In this document: piece after piece, positions 57,698-64,000 of the stretch
Layout of the letters: every line of letters begins with the position of its first letter
Numbering within the stretch: the first letter of the stretch is position 1
From: Methylophilus sp. 5
Lineage (GTDB): Bacteria; Pseudomonadota; Gammaproteobacteria; Burkholderiales; Methylophilaceae
DNA: 64,000 nt
Reading direction: 5' to 3'
Assembly (NCBI RefSeq): GCF_000515275.1
Contig: NZ_KI911560.1
Span: 1-64,000 of the forward strand
Notes under the pieces: generated by a model
What the model was told of the DNA's origin: nothing
What the model saw: the letters and a program-made list of their open reading frames with translations, nothing else
The model's database searches: none
Program-made: the position numbers and the translations under genes

Positions 57698-58531
57698 TTA
57701 TTTATTGCCATGGCGGTGATTGCTCCACCACTGCAACAGGTTAATCAGCAACAACAAGACGAAAGAAATCACCAGCATCACCACCGCAATGGCCGTTGCA
57801 CCTGCATAGTCGTATTGCTCCAGCTTGGTAATAATCATCAGCGGTGTGATCTCGGAAATCATCGGCATATTGCCCGCAATAAAAATAACCGAACCATACT
57901 CACCCACCGCACGGGCAAAGGCCAGAGAAAATCCGGTGAGTAATGCAGGCCAAATGGCTGGCAGAATAATCTTGTAAAAAGTTTGCCAACGGTTAGCCCC
58001 CAGGCTGGCGGCGGCCTCTTCGGCTTCTGCGCTAAAGTCTTCCAGCACCGGCTGCACTGTGCGCACCACAAATGGCAAGCCAATAAACGTGAGTGCGACC
58101 ACCACACCCAATGGCGTAAATGCGACTTTAATGCCGTGTGGTTCCAGCCATTGCCCTAACCAGCCATTGGGCGCATAAATCGCGGTGAGTGCAATACCTG
58201 CTACCGCAGTGGGCAAAGCAAACGGCAAATCAACCAAGGCATCGAGGACTTTTTTACCAAAAAACTGGTAGCGCACCAGCACCCAGGCGGTGAGCAAACC
58301 AAACACCAGATTAATCACGGCAGCAAGTAGTGAGGCGCCAAACGTGAGTTTGTATGTGGCAACCACGCGGGGGGTGGTCACCACTGCCCAAAATTCATGC
58401 AGGCTCAGTTCGGTCGTGCGTAAAAAAACGGCAGATAACGGAATCAACACAATCAGGCTTAAATAAACCAGTGTGACCCCTAATGACAGCCCAAAGCCGG
58501 GCAATAAATGTTTCTTTTTTTGTGATGCCAT
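57698..58531 (-). CDS. cysT: Sulfate/thiosulfate ABC transporter permease CysT (CysU)
   Basis: The ATG at 58531 gives 277 residues (MASQKKKHLLPGFGL); a TTG five codons upstream (58546) is an alternative, and neither has a strong ribosome site. It has six membrane segments. Motifs are LPFALPTAVAGIALTAIY, EEAAASLGANRWQTFYKIILP (EAA loop) and ARAVGEYGSVIFIAGNMP. It is the first permease gene after the EAL-domain gene. Confidence 0.93.
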   Translation of the reverse strand: MASQKKKHLLPGFGLSLGVTLVYLSLIVLIPLSAVFLRTTELSLHEFWAVVTTPRVVATYKLTFGASLLAAVINLVFGLLTAWVLVRYQFFGKKVLDALVDLPFALPTAVAGIALTAIYAPNGWLGQWLEPHGIKVAFTPLGVVVALTFIGLPFVVRTVQPVLEDFSAEAEEAAASLGANRWQTFYKIILPAIWPALLTGFSLAFARAVGEYGSVIFIAGNMPMISEITPLMIITKLEQYDYAGATAIAVVMLVISFVLLLLINLLQWWSNHRHGNK

Positions 58532-58681
58532 ATTATGTGGTGACAAGTGTAAACAGGCGCTAATGTAGCTGGATTCTTTTAAATCTCAAAAGAATAAATA
58601 ATCATTAATTTATAAGCGCCTGTTATATTAAGAAAAGCTGCAGATACCAGCCAATGACGTCAGCTTAATTACGCAACCCAA

Positions 58682-59551
58682 TCATGCAACCTTAGGTGAG
58701 CGGTGCTGATATTGGTCATTAATGACCTTGGCCACCACCGGCGCTGCCAGCAAGTTGCCCTGCAAAATGGTCGCACCTGACGCAATCGCAATATCCAGCT
58801 GTTGCTGTGTTTCTATGCCCAAAATCACCGGCGCACTGCCTAGGTCCTGCACGGTTGCCACCAAGCCCTTTAGTGCCTTAGCCAGTGAAGGTTGCTGCGC
58901 TGCCTGCTGGATCACCGACACATCAAACTTGATGTAGTCATGGTGCGTGCTCCACAGCCGGTACAACTTGCTCTGATGGCCACCAACATGGTCAAACGCA
59001 ATCTGGTAACCAAGCGCACGGTAGTTTTCAATCGCAGCAATCAGGTGCTTATCTTGCTCAATCAGCGACTCGTTGATCTCCAGCACCACACGGTGCGTAG
59101 GCACCGAGTATTTATGCAAAATCTGTTCAAATACCTTACCGTGTGCGCTCACCTCGAGCAATAACTTGGGATGCACGTTTAAAAACAGCAAACCGTTTTC
59201 CTGATGAATGGCACGGTAATTTAACACGTGCTGCGAGCGGCACACACGGTCAAACTGCACCAGCTTGCCAGATTGCTCGGCATAGGTGAATGCGAACTCG
59301 GGCGTGCTGCCCAGTGTGCCAAACAATGACGGACGGATCAGGGCTTCGTAGCCATAGATATCGCCTTGTTTAGCATCATAAATTGGCTGAAAAGCGGTTT
59401 TAAGATGCACCCCGATAAAGGTACTCTCATACTCACCCGAACTGGCTTCTAACAGCCCTAACTCTTCCAGATCCAGTGACAGTGCATGCTTTAACTCGGC
59501 ACGTAACTGGACGATGTGTTCTGGCTCCTGATTTGATTGACGTTGCGTCAT
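58682..59551 (-). CDS. EAL-domain protein (putative c-di-GMP phosphodiesterase or receptor)
   Basis: The protein has 289 residues, an EAL domain only (about 45-285) after a short helical N-terminus, with no membrane segment. Conserved parts are FQPIYDAKQGDIYGYEALIRP (EAL intact; listed in part), FLNVHP (Asn), VVLEINESLIE (Glu), DYIKFDVSVI (Lys) and LQGNLLAAP (Gln). Two usual features are altered: the DDFGTG loop reads FDHVGGH, and AEGVET reads LGIETQ. Activity is therefore uncertain. AAGGAGTCACG supports the start. It sits between sbp and cysT, all on one strand, linking c-di-GMP and sulfate uptake. Confidence 0.9.
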   Translation of the reverse strand: MTQRQSNQEPEHIVQLRAELKHALSLDLEELGLLEASSGEYESTFIGVHLKTAFQPIYDAKQGDIYGYEALIRPSLFGTLGSTPEFAFTYAEQSGKLVQFDRVCRSQHVLNYRAIHQENGLLFLNVHPKLLLEVSAHGKVFEQILHKYSVPTHRVVLEINESLIEQDKHLIAAIENYRALGYQIAFDHVGGHQSKLYRLWSTHHDYIKFDVSVIQQAAQQPSLAKALKGLVATVQDLGSAPVILGIETQQQLDIAIASGATILQGNLLAAPVVAKVINDQYQHRSPKVA

Positions 59552-59608
59552 CGTGACTCCTTTTTGCGTACTGGCATGCGACTTCTTGACATGCTATTTT
59601 TGGACATG

Positions 59609-60613
59609 CTACTTCTGATAAATCTGGTCGAAAATACCGCCATCACTAAAGTGCGTATTGTCGGCTTCGTTCCAACTACCAAATACCTGTTTGACGGTGA
59701 ATGTATGCAACTTTTTGAAAGCAGGTTGCGCCACTTCACTCACTTGCGGACGTAAATAATGCTTGGCCGCCAACGCTTGCCCTTGCGCTGAAAAATGAAA
59801 CTCGAGATAAGCCTGTGCCACTTTGCGCGTGCCTTTTCTATCCACGACTTTATCCACCAGCGACACCGGGTTTTCGGCCAGCACGGTCACTGACGGGTAA
59901 ATCACCTCGTATTTGTCTTCGCCCAGCTCTTTTTGTAGCAGGTAAACCTCATTTTCAAACGTCACCAACACATCGCCGATCTCGCGCTGGGCAAACGTTG
60001 TGGTTGCGCCACGGCCGCCGGTATCCAGCACCGGTACATGTTTAAACAGCTCCGTCACAAACTGGCGCGCTTTGGCAGCATCGCCACCTTTTTGTATCAC
60101 ATAGCCCCACGCCGCCAGGTAGCTGTATTTACCGTTACCAGAGGTTTTAGGGTTAGGAATCACCGACGTGACCCCTGGGCGTACCAGATCGTCCCAGTCT
60201 TTGACTTGCTTGGGGTTGCCTTTGCGCACCAAAAATACGGTTGGTGAGGCGCTAGGCACACTGTTATTTGGCAAACGCGTTTGCCAATTGGCTGGTATCA
60301 GTTTGCCTTTTTGTGCCAGGATATCAATGTCTGCACTGCGGTTCATGGTAATCACATCTGCCGGCAAACCATCGACCACAGAGCGCGCCTGCTTGGTTGA
60401 GCCGCCATGCGACTGATTAATCGTCACCGTTTCGCCGGTTTTCTCTTTCCAGTACTGGATAAACGCCGGGTTAAAATCCTTATAAAACTCGCGAGTCACA
60501 TCATAAGAAGCATTCAACAACTCTGCAGCTTGCAGTGACACACTGCTCAACAACATGGCCAGTAAGGCACCACGTAAAACATTGGGCAAGACATTAGGCA
60601 AAACAAACGGCAT
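59609..60613 (-). CDS. sbp: Periplasmic sulfate-binding protein
   Basis: The ATG at 60613 follows AAGGGAGTTGTGT and gives 334 residues; a longer reading is not supported. The signal peptide (about 1-29) contains a duplicated PNVLPNVL and ends SLQAAE. The mature part begins LLNASYDVTREFYKDFN and carries NQSHGGSTKQARSV, the prokaryotic sulfate-binding signatures. GRGATTTFAQREIGDVLVT and NPKTSGNGKYSYLAAWGY are further family segments. It delivers sulfate to CysTWA and is the first gene of the minus-strand row, divergent from the encapsulin locus. Confidence 0.95.
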   Translation of the reverse strand: MPFVLPNVLPNVLRGALLAMLLSSVSLQAAELLNASYDVTREFYKDFNPAFIQYWKEKTGETVTINQSHGGSTKQARSVVDGLPADVITMNRSADIDILAQKGKLIPANWQTRLPNNSVPSASPTVFLVRKGNPKQVKDWDDLVRPGVTSVIPNPKTSGNGKYSYLAAWGYVIQKGGDAAKARQFVTELFKHVPVLDTGGRGATTTFAQREIGDVLVTFENEVYLLQKELGEDKYEVIYPSVTVLAENPVSLVDKVVDRKGTRKVAQAYLEFHFSAQGQALAAKHYLRPQVSEVAQPAFKKLHTFTVKQVFGSWNEADNTHFSDGGIFDQIYQK

Positions 60614-60799
60614 ACACAACTCCCTTATTATTATGAAACTGGTGTGCACTATAACGACAATCCAATATTTTTAAAAAGAATAAAATATAATATGTTTATA
60701 ATTTTAAAATATATAAAAAACCACATAAATGCGCTCTACTGCATTGCAAACGATGATGCAGTAGAGTAATTTCTTAATGTCAAAAGGGAGACTCAAATC

Positions 60800-60832
60800 A
60801 TGTTGCCTTTTGCTGGATCGCCCACTAAATAA
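60800..60832 (+). CDS. Possible 10-residue leader peptide (uORF)
   Basis: An AGGGAG ribosome site (60785-60790) lies 9 bases before ATG at 60800, which opens a short frame MLPFAGSPTK ending at 60832. The ribosome site and start region lie inside one candidate hairpin, and the last codons form one arm of another. The peptide has no Cys run. It may be a translation-coupled leader, or chance. Confidence 0.3.
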   Translation: MLPFAGSPTK

Positions 60833-60937
60833 CTAAATGGAATAAGCAAATAATCAATAATTATTTGACTTTAACCCTATTCAATTAAAGCCGTTTATTT
60901 TATAGTGGGCGAATATTACAGCTGACTAGACCACTAG

Positions 60938-60973
60938 AAGCCAGTTTGCACTATTCGTGCAGCTGGCTTTTTT
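60938..60973 (+). terminator. Terminator 41 bp upstream of the encapsulin-operon acetyltransferase
   Basis: AAGCCAG-tt-TGCAC pairs with GTGCA-g-CTGGCTT over a 5-nt loop and is followed by TTTTTTGTTTTT. No gene ends nearby on this strand, so it either terminates a small RNA or works as an attenuator in the leader of the operon. Confidence 0.8.
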
Positions 60974-61014
60974 GTTTTTAACAGCTCAACGGATACTGAC
61001 AGGACACATTGACG

Positions 61015-61917
61015 ATGCAAGAAATCGCGATTGAGCACATCGTGCAAGAACTGGCCAACATACGAGAAAGCGCGTTACAACAACGGCAGCGATTATCACA
61101 ACCACCAAAACTCCCTTCTCGTAAGGCATTGGGGCAATGCGTAGAGTGGCTCGCCGCCGCCCTATTTCCCAACAGGCTTGGGGACCCAGACATTCAAGCG
61201 AATGCGATTAACTTCTACGTCGGGACCACACTAGATAAAGCGCTGCGAGAGTTACAACACCAGATTCGCCTGGAGTTAGCATTTAAATCACCCAGTGAAC
61301 CGATCAACCAGTTTCGCACGCAAGCGCACCATTTCACCGCCCAGTTTTCAGAGCAATTGCCACATATCCGCCTGCAACTGGATACCGATTTAGAGGCCGC
61401 CTACCAGGGTGACCCAGCCGCAGACAGCGTCGATGAAATTCTGGTCAGCTACCCTGGCATACTGGCACTGATCCACTACCGCATTGCACATGTGTTGCAT
61501 GGATTAGGCCTGACCATCATCGCGCGTTTAATGACCGAAATTGCCCACTCGCAAACTGGCATCGACATTCACCCGGGCGCCAACATTGGCGATTACTTTT
61601 TTATCGACCATGGCACCGGGGTGGTGATTGGTGAAACCGCGATTATTGGCACCCATGTCCGCCTTTACCAGGCGGTGACACTGGGGGCCAAAAACTTTCC
61701 AAAAGACGCCAATGGTCACCTGGTGAAAAAGTTTGAACGTCACCCGATTTTAGAAGATTACGTGGTGGTTTACGCCGGGGCCACCATTCTGGGCCGTATC
61801 ACCATCGGCAAACATTCCATTATTGGCGGCAATGTCTGGGTCACACGTAGCGTGCCTGCCAATAGTCATGTCACACAAGCGCACTCGGATGCTAAACCGA
61901 TTCCGGTCGCTGCTTGA
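61015..61917 (+). CDS. Serine O-acetyltransferase (EpsC-type) of the encapsulin operon
   Basis: This enzyme makes O-acetylserine for cysteine synthesis. The ATG at 61015 gives 300 residues; a TTG two codons upstream sits 4 bases after AGGA and is an alternative. It has a long N-terminal helical domain (about 1-170), larger than in the cysE product at 33493, and a hexapeptide beta-helix (about 180-295) with IDIHPGANIGDYFFIDHG, VTLGAKNFPKDANGH and IVGGN-like IIGGNVWV. Location before a family 2A encapsulin and a cysteine desulfurase is the recurrent context for this enzyme in such operons. It may feed cysteine to the desulfurase. Confidence 0.93.
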   Translation: MQEIAIEHIVQELANIRESALQQRQRLSQPPKLPSRKALGQCVEWLAAALFPNRLGDPDIQANAINFYVGTTLDKALRELQHQIRLELAFKSPSEPINQFRTQAHHFTAQFSEQLPHIRLQLDTDLEAAYQGDPAADSVDEILVSYPGILALIHYRIAHVLHGLGLTIIARLMTEIAHSQTGIDIHPGANIGDYFFIDHGTGVVIGETAIIGTHVRLYQAVTLGAKNFPKDANGHLVKKFERHPILEDYVVVYAGATILGRITIGKHSIIGGNVWVTRSVPANSHVTQAHSDAKPIPVAA

Positions 61918-61979
61918 TTTTTAACCACGCAACTTTCAGTCACTCACCGATTCGTTAGTTTAATAAGGAGAATAATAGT

Positions 61980-62894
61980 ATGTCCGAACAACCAACCCAG
62001 AGCGCCTTGGGCGACGTCGCCGCACGAACGCTTGCCAATGCCACCAAATCGGTACCCATGCTCAGCACCATCAGCCCACGCTGGCTGGTGCATTTGCTCA
62101 ATTGGGTGCCGGTAGAAGCGGGTATTTACCGTGTTAACAAGGCCAAAGATCCTAACGCCATTACCGTAGATTGCTCAAATAAAGATGAAAAAGAACTGCC
62201 AGCGACTTTTGTTGACTACGAAGAATGGGGCCGTGAATATGTATTAAATGCCGTCAACACCGTGGTAGATGTACATACCCGTGTGTCTGACCTTTACAGC
62301 AGCCCGCACAACCAGATCAAAGAGCAACTGCGCCTGACCATTGAAGTGGTCAAAGAGCGTCAGGAAAGTGAACTGATCAACAACAAAGAATACGGCTTGC
62401 TGAATAATGTGGCCAAGTCACAAACGGTGAAAACCCGTAACGGCTTCCCAACGCCGGATGATCTGGATGAACTGCTGACCAAAGTATGGAAAGAACCAGC
62501 GTTTTTTCTGGCCCACCCTAAAGCGATTGCTGCTTTTGGCCGTGAGTGCACACGCCGTGGCGTGCCACCGCCAACCGTGTCATTGTTTGGCTCACAGTTC
62601 CTCACCTGGCGCGGTGTACCGCTGATTCCTAGTGACAAATTGCCTATCGTTAATGGCAAATCCAAAATCCTGTTGCTGCGCGTAGGCGAGAGCAAGCAAG
62701 GCGTGATTGGCTTGTATCAACCGAATCTGCCTGGCCAACAAACCATGGGCTTATCGGTACGTTTTATGGGCATCAACCATAAAGCGATTGCGTCTTACCT
62801 GGTTTCACTGTATTGCTCACTGGCAGTGCTGACCGAAGATGCGATTGCCGTACTGGAAGATGTCGGAGTTGACCATTACTATGACTACAAGTAA
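61980..62894 (+). CDS. Family 2A encapsulin shell protein (SrpI type)
   Basis: This HK97-fold protein self-assembles into an icosahedral protein nanocompartment. It has 304 residues, typical for family 2A. A strong ribosome site (AATAAGGAGAATAATAGT) precedes the ATG. Recognisable family stretches are VPMLSTISPRWLVHLLNWV near the N-terminus, EAGIYRVNK, KVWKEPAFFLAHPKAIAAF, GRECTRRGVPPPTVSLFGS, and the C-terminal DVGVDHYYDYK. No cNMP-binding domain is inserted, which separates it from family 2B. It sits between the acetyltransferase and its likely cargo, the cysteine desulfurase, whose start overlaps its last 14 bases. Confidence 0.93.
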   Translation: MSEQPTQSALGDVAARTLANATKSVPMLSTISPRWLVHLLNWVPVEAGIYRVNKAKDPNAITVDCSNKDEKELPATFVDYEEWGREYVLNAVNTVVDVHTRVSDLYSSPHNQIKEQLRLTIEVVKERQESELINNKEYGLLNNVAKSQTVKTRNGFPTPDDLDELLTKVWKEPAFFLAHPKAIAAFGRECTRRGVPPPTVSLFGSQFLTWRGVPLIPSDKLPIVNGKSKILLLRVGESKQGVIGLYQPNLPGQQTMGLSVRFMGINHKAIASYLVSLYCSLAVLTEDAIAVLEDVGVDHYYDYK

Positions 62895-64000
62895 CCCTAT
62901 CAATTTAGCGGCATTTGAACCTGAGGCTATTCTGGCTTCGTTGCCGGGCGAGCATCCCAAGATGACCGCGGCGCTGGGTGTCGGTCGCGAGCTGGAAAAC
63001 ACAGGCGTGCTGGATACGGCTACCCTGACCCAACTGGTGAATGACCTTTATGCCGAGGGCTTTCCGGCCACCGCACCGTTTGCGGCAGCAGACTTTGCGC
63101 AATCATTGGCAAGCTCGCACACACCGCAACCGTCGGTGCCCGCCACAGACTCATTGACCACAAAACTGGGCAATGTGGGTGGCGTTGGCGGTACTGCGTC
63201 ACCAAGCTATGCGCAATCACAAGTGCAACCTGTCACGCTGGAAACACAAGCGCAGCAACTGACTTATGCGCCAGGCGTAGAAACGCTGGCCAGTGACCCG
63301 TTGCATAACCATCCGGCACACCTGAACGTGTTGCAGCCAGACGCCGCTTACCTGGCGCCTGCGGCCTTTGCTGGCCTGGGCATAGAAATTCCCTATCAGC
63401 AAGAGCTGGATCGCTGGTTGGGCACCGGAACAAGCCAGACGCCGTCATCTGCAGCATCGACGCAACCGGCCAACAACTCGTCTGCAGGCAGCGCGCAATC
63501 GTTTTATTTTTTGCAAGCAGAGCCAGCCGCCCTCAGTAGCCTGCCCGCCTCTGCCCACCCTGCGTTTGACGTGCATGCCGTGCGCCGTGACTTTCCTATT
63601 CTCAACGAACGTGTGAATGGGCGTCAGCTGGTCTGGTTTGATAACGCGGCCACCACGCACAAACCGCAGGTGGTGATTGATCGCATCAGCTATTTCTACC
63701 AGCACGAAAACTCCAATATTCACCGGGCTGCGCATGAACTGGCGGCGCGGGCGACGGATGCTTATGAAGATGCGCGCGAAACCGTGCGCCGCTTTATTAA
63801 TGCACCGTCAGTGAATAATGTGATTTTTGTGCGCGGCACGACAGAAGCGATTAACCTGGTCGCTAAAACCTGGGGCAAAAAGCATCTGGCGGCGGGTGAC
63901 GAGATTGTGGTTTCCAACCTGGAGCATCACGCTAACATCGTGCCCTGGCAGCAACTGTGCCAGGAAACAGGCGCGGTCATCAAAGTGATTCCGGTGGATG
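62881..64000 (+). CDS. SufS-like cysteine desulfurase with N-terminal encapsulin-targeting domain (C-terminus beyond window)
   Basis: The frame opens at ATG 62881, overlapping the encapsulin gene by 14 bp, and runs 373 codons to the window edge. Residues 1-228 are an Ala/Gln/Ser/Pro/Thr-rich, mostly disordered region with a more ordered start (about 10-75) and small conserved-looking patches (PGVETLASDPLHNHP, AAFAGLGIEIPYQ). From about 229 a class V aminotransferase/SufS fold begins: FDVHAVRRDFPILNERVNG, DNAATTHKPQ, NSNIHRAAHELAARAT and LEHHANIVPWQ. The PLP lysine and catalytic Cys lie beyond the window. In characterised family 2A systems this N-terminal extension directs the desulfurase into the shell. 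Confidence 0.93.
   Translation, partial: MTTSNPINLAAFEPEAILASLPGEHPKMTAALGVGRELENTGVLDTATLTQLVNDLYAEGFPATAPFAAADFAQSLASSHTPQPSVPATDSLTTKLGNVGGVGGTASPSYAQSQVQPVTLETQAQQLTYAPGVETLASDPLHNHPAHLNVLQPDAAYLAPAAFAGLGIEIPYQQELDRWLGTGTSQTPSSAASTQPANNSSAGSAQSFYFLQAEPAALSSLPASAHPAFDVHAVRRDFPILNERVNGRQLVWFDNAATTHKPQVVIDRISYFYQHENSNIHRAAHELAARATDAYEDARETVRRFINAPSVNNVIFVRGTTEAINLVAKTWGKKHLAAGDEIVVSNLEHHANIVPWQQLCQETGAVIKVIPVD

Larger units (their letters stand above)
60734..60973 (+). ncRNA. Candidate structured leader RNA or small RNA upstream of the encapsulin operon
   Basis: The 401-bp gap between sbp and the acetyltransferase gene holds a series of possible RNA stems on the plus strand: CTCTACTGCAT/ATGCAGTAGAG (60734-60766), CAAAAGG/CCTTTTG (60781-60812), CGCCCACTA/TAGTGGGCG (60819-60911), an alternative TAGTGG/CCACTA (60903-60936), and a strong terminator (60938-60973). 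The loop of the first hairpin, TGCAAAC (60745-60751), is complementary to the terminator's left arm GTTTGCA (60944-60950). This could be an attenuator controlling the operon, or a separate small RNA. It matches no riboswitch class that I recognise. Confidence 0.5.

Overview
The window looks like chromosomal DNA of a betaproteobacterium. The best guess is a Methylophilaceae-like methylotroph (Methylophilus/Methylotenera relatives). This rests on gene order and protein flavour: surE-pcm-nlpD, suhB/trmJ next to cysE-iscR-isc-hscBA-fdx, a PEP-CTERM protein, a long-form LeuA, PepSY/two-component modules and a Lap-type adhesin system. No methylotrophy marker, rRNA or tRNA was seen, so the family assignment is inference.

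Left end (1-11203, minus strand): a complete-looking c-di-GMP-controlled adhesin locus. It runs, in transcription order, LapG-like periplasmic protease, LapD-like receptor, type I secretion ABC protein, HlyD adaptor, a LuxR-type regulator with a degenerate receiver, a TolC porin fused to an OmpA domain, and the N-terminal part of a giant repeat adhesin that runs off the window and carries a PAAG candidate LapG site.

11394-25678: housekeeping genes on the plus strand (purB, tamAB, NYN RNase-like, wrbA, HugZ-like, DUF2069, surE-pcm-nlpD without rpoS behind it), then leuA divergent from an Lrp regulator. 25679-32600: thioredoxin-like, PEP-CTERM, nitroreductase, mutS and suhB genes, interrupted by two copies of a ~650-bp element built as a large inverted repeat. 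32701-40935: trmJ, cysE, and a full isc operon with an extra cysteine desulfurase and a good IscR operator.

41000-52900: carbonic anhydrase plus SulP transporter, two paralogous small secreted proteins with repeated LGKR-aromatic motifs beside a LuxR/hybrid kinase/response regulator group, a PepSY-flanked two-component system, ribA, metY and a BrnTA toxin-antitoxin pair. 53135-55393: a GFA-family protein, a small secreted protein and a DosC-like diguanylate cyclase that appears to have lost the haem-ligating histidine.

Right end (55690-64000): a sulfur region. A sulfate ABC importer (sbp, cysT, cysW, cysA) has a c-di-GMP EAL-domain gene inside its gene row. Divergent from it is the most interesting locus: serine acetyltransferase, family 2A encapsulin shell (SrpI-type), and a SufS-like cysteine desulfurase with a ~230-residue disordered N-terminal cargo domain, truncated by the window edge. 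This looks like a sulfur-handling protein nanocompartment. Its upstream region folds into several hairpins, a small upstream ORF and a strong terminator just before the first gene, which suggests an undescribed attenuator-type leader RNA or a small RNA.
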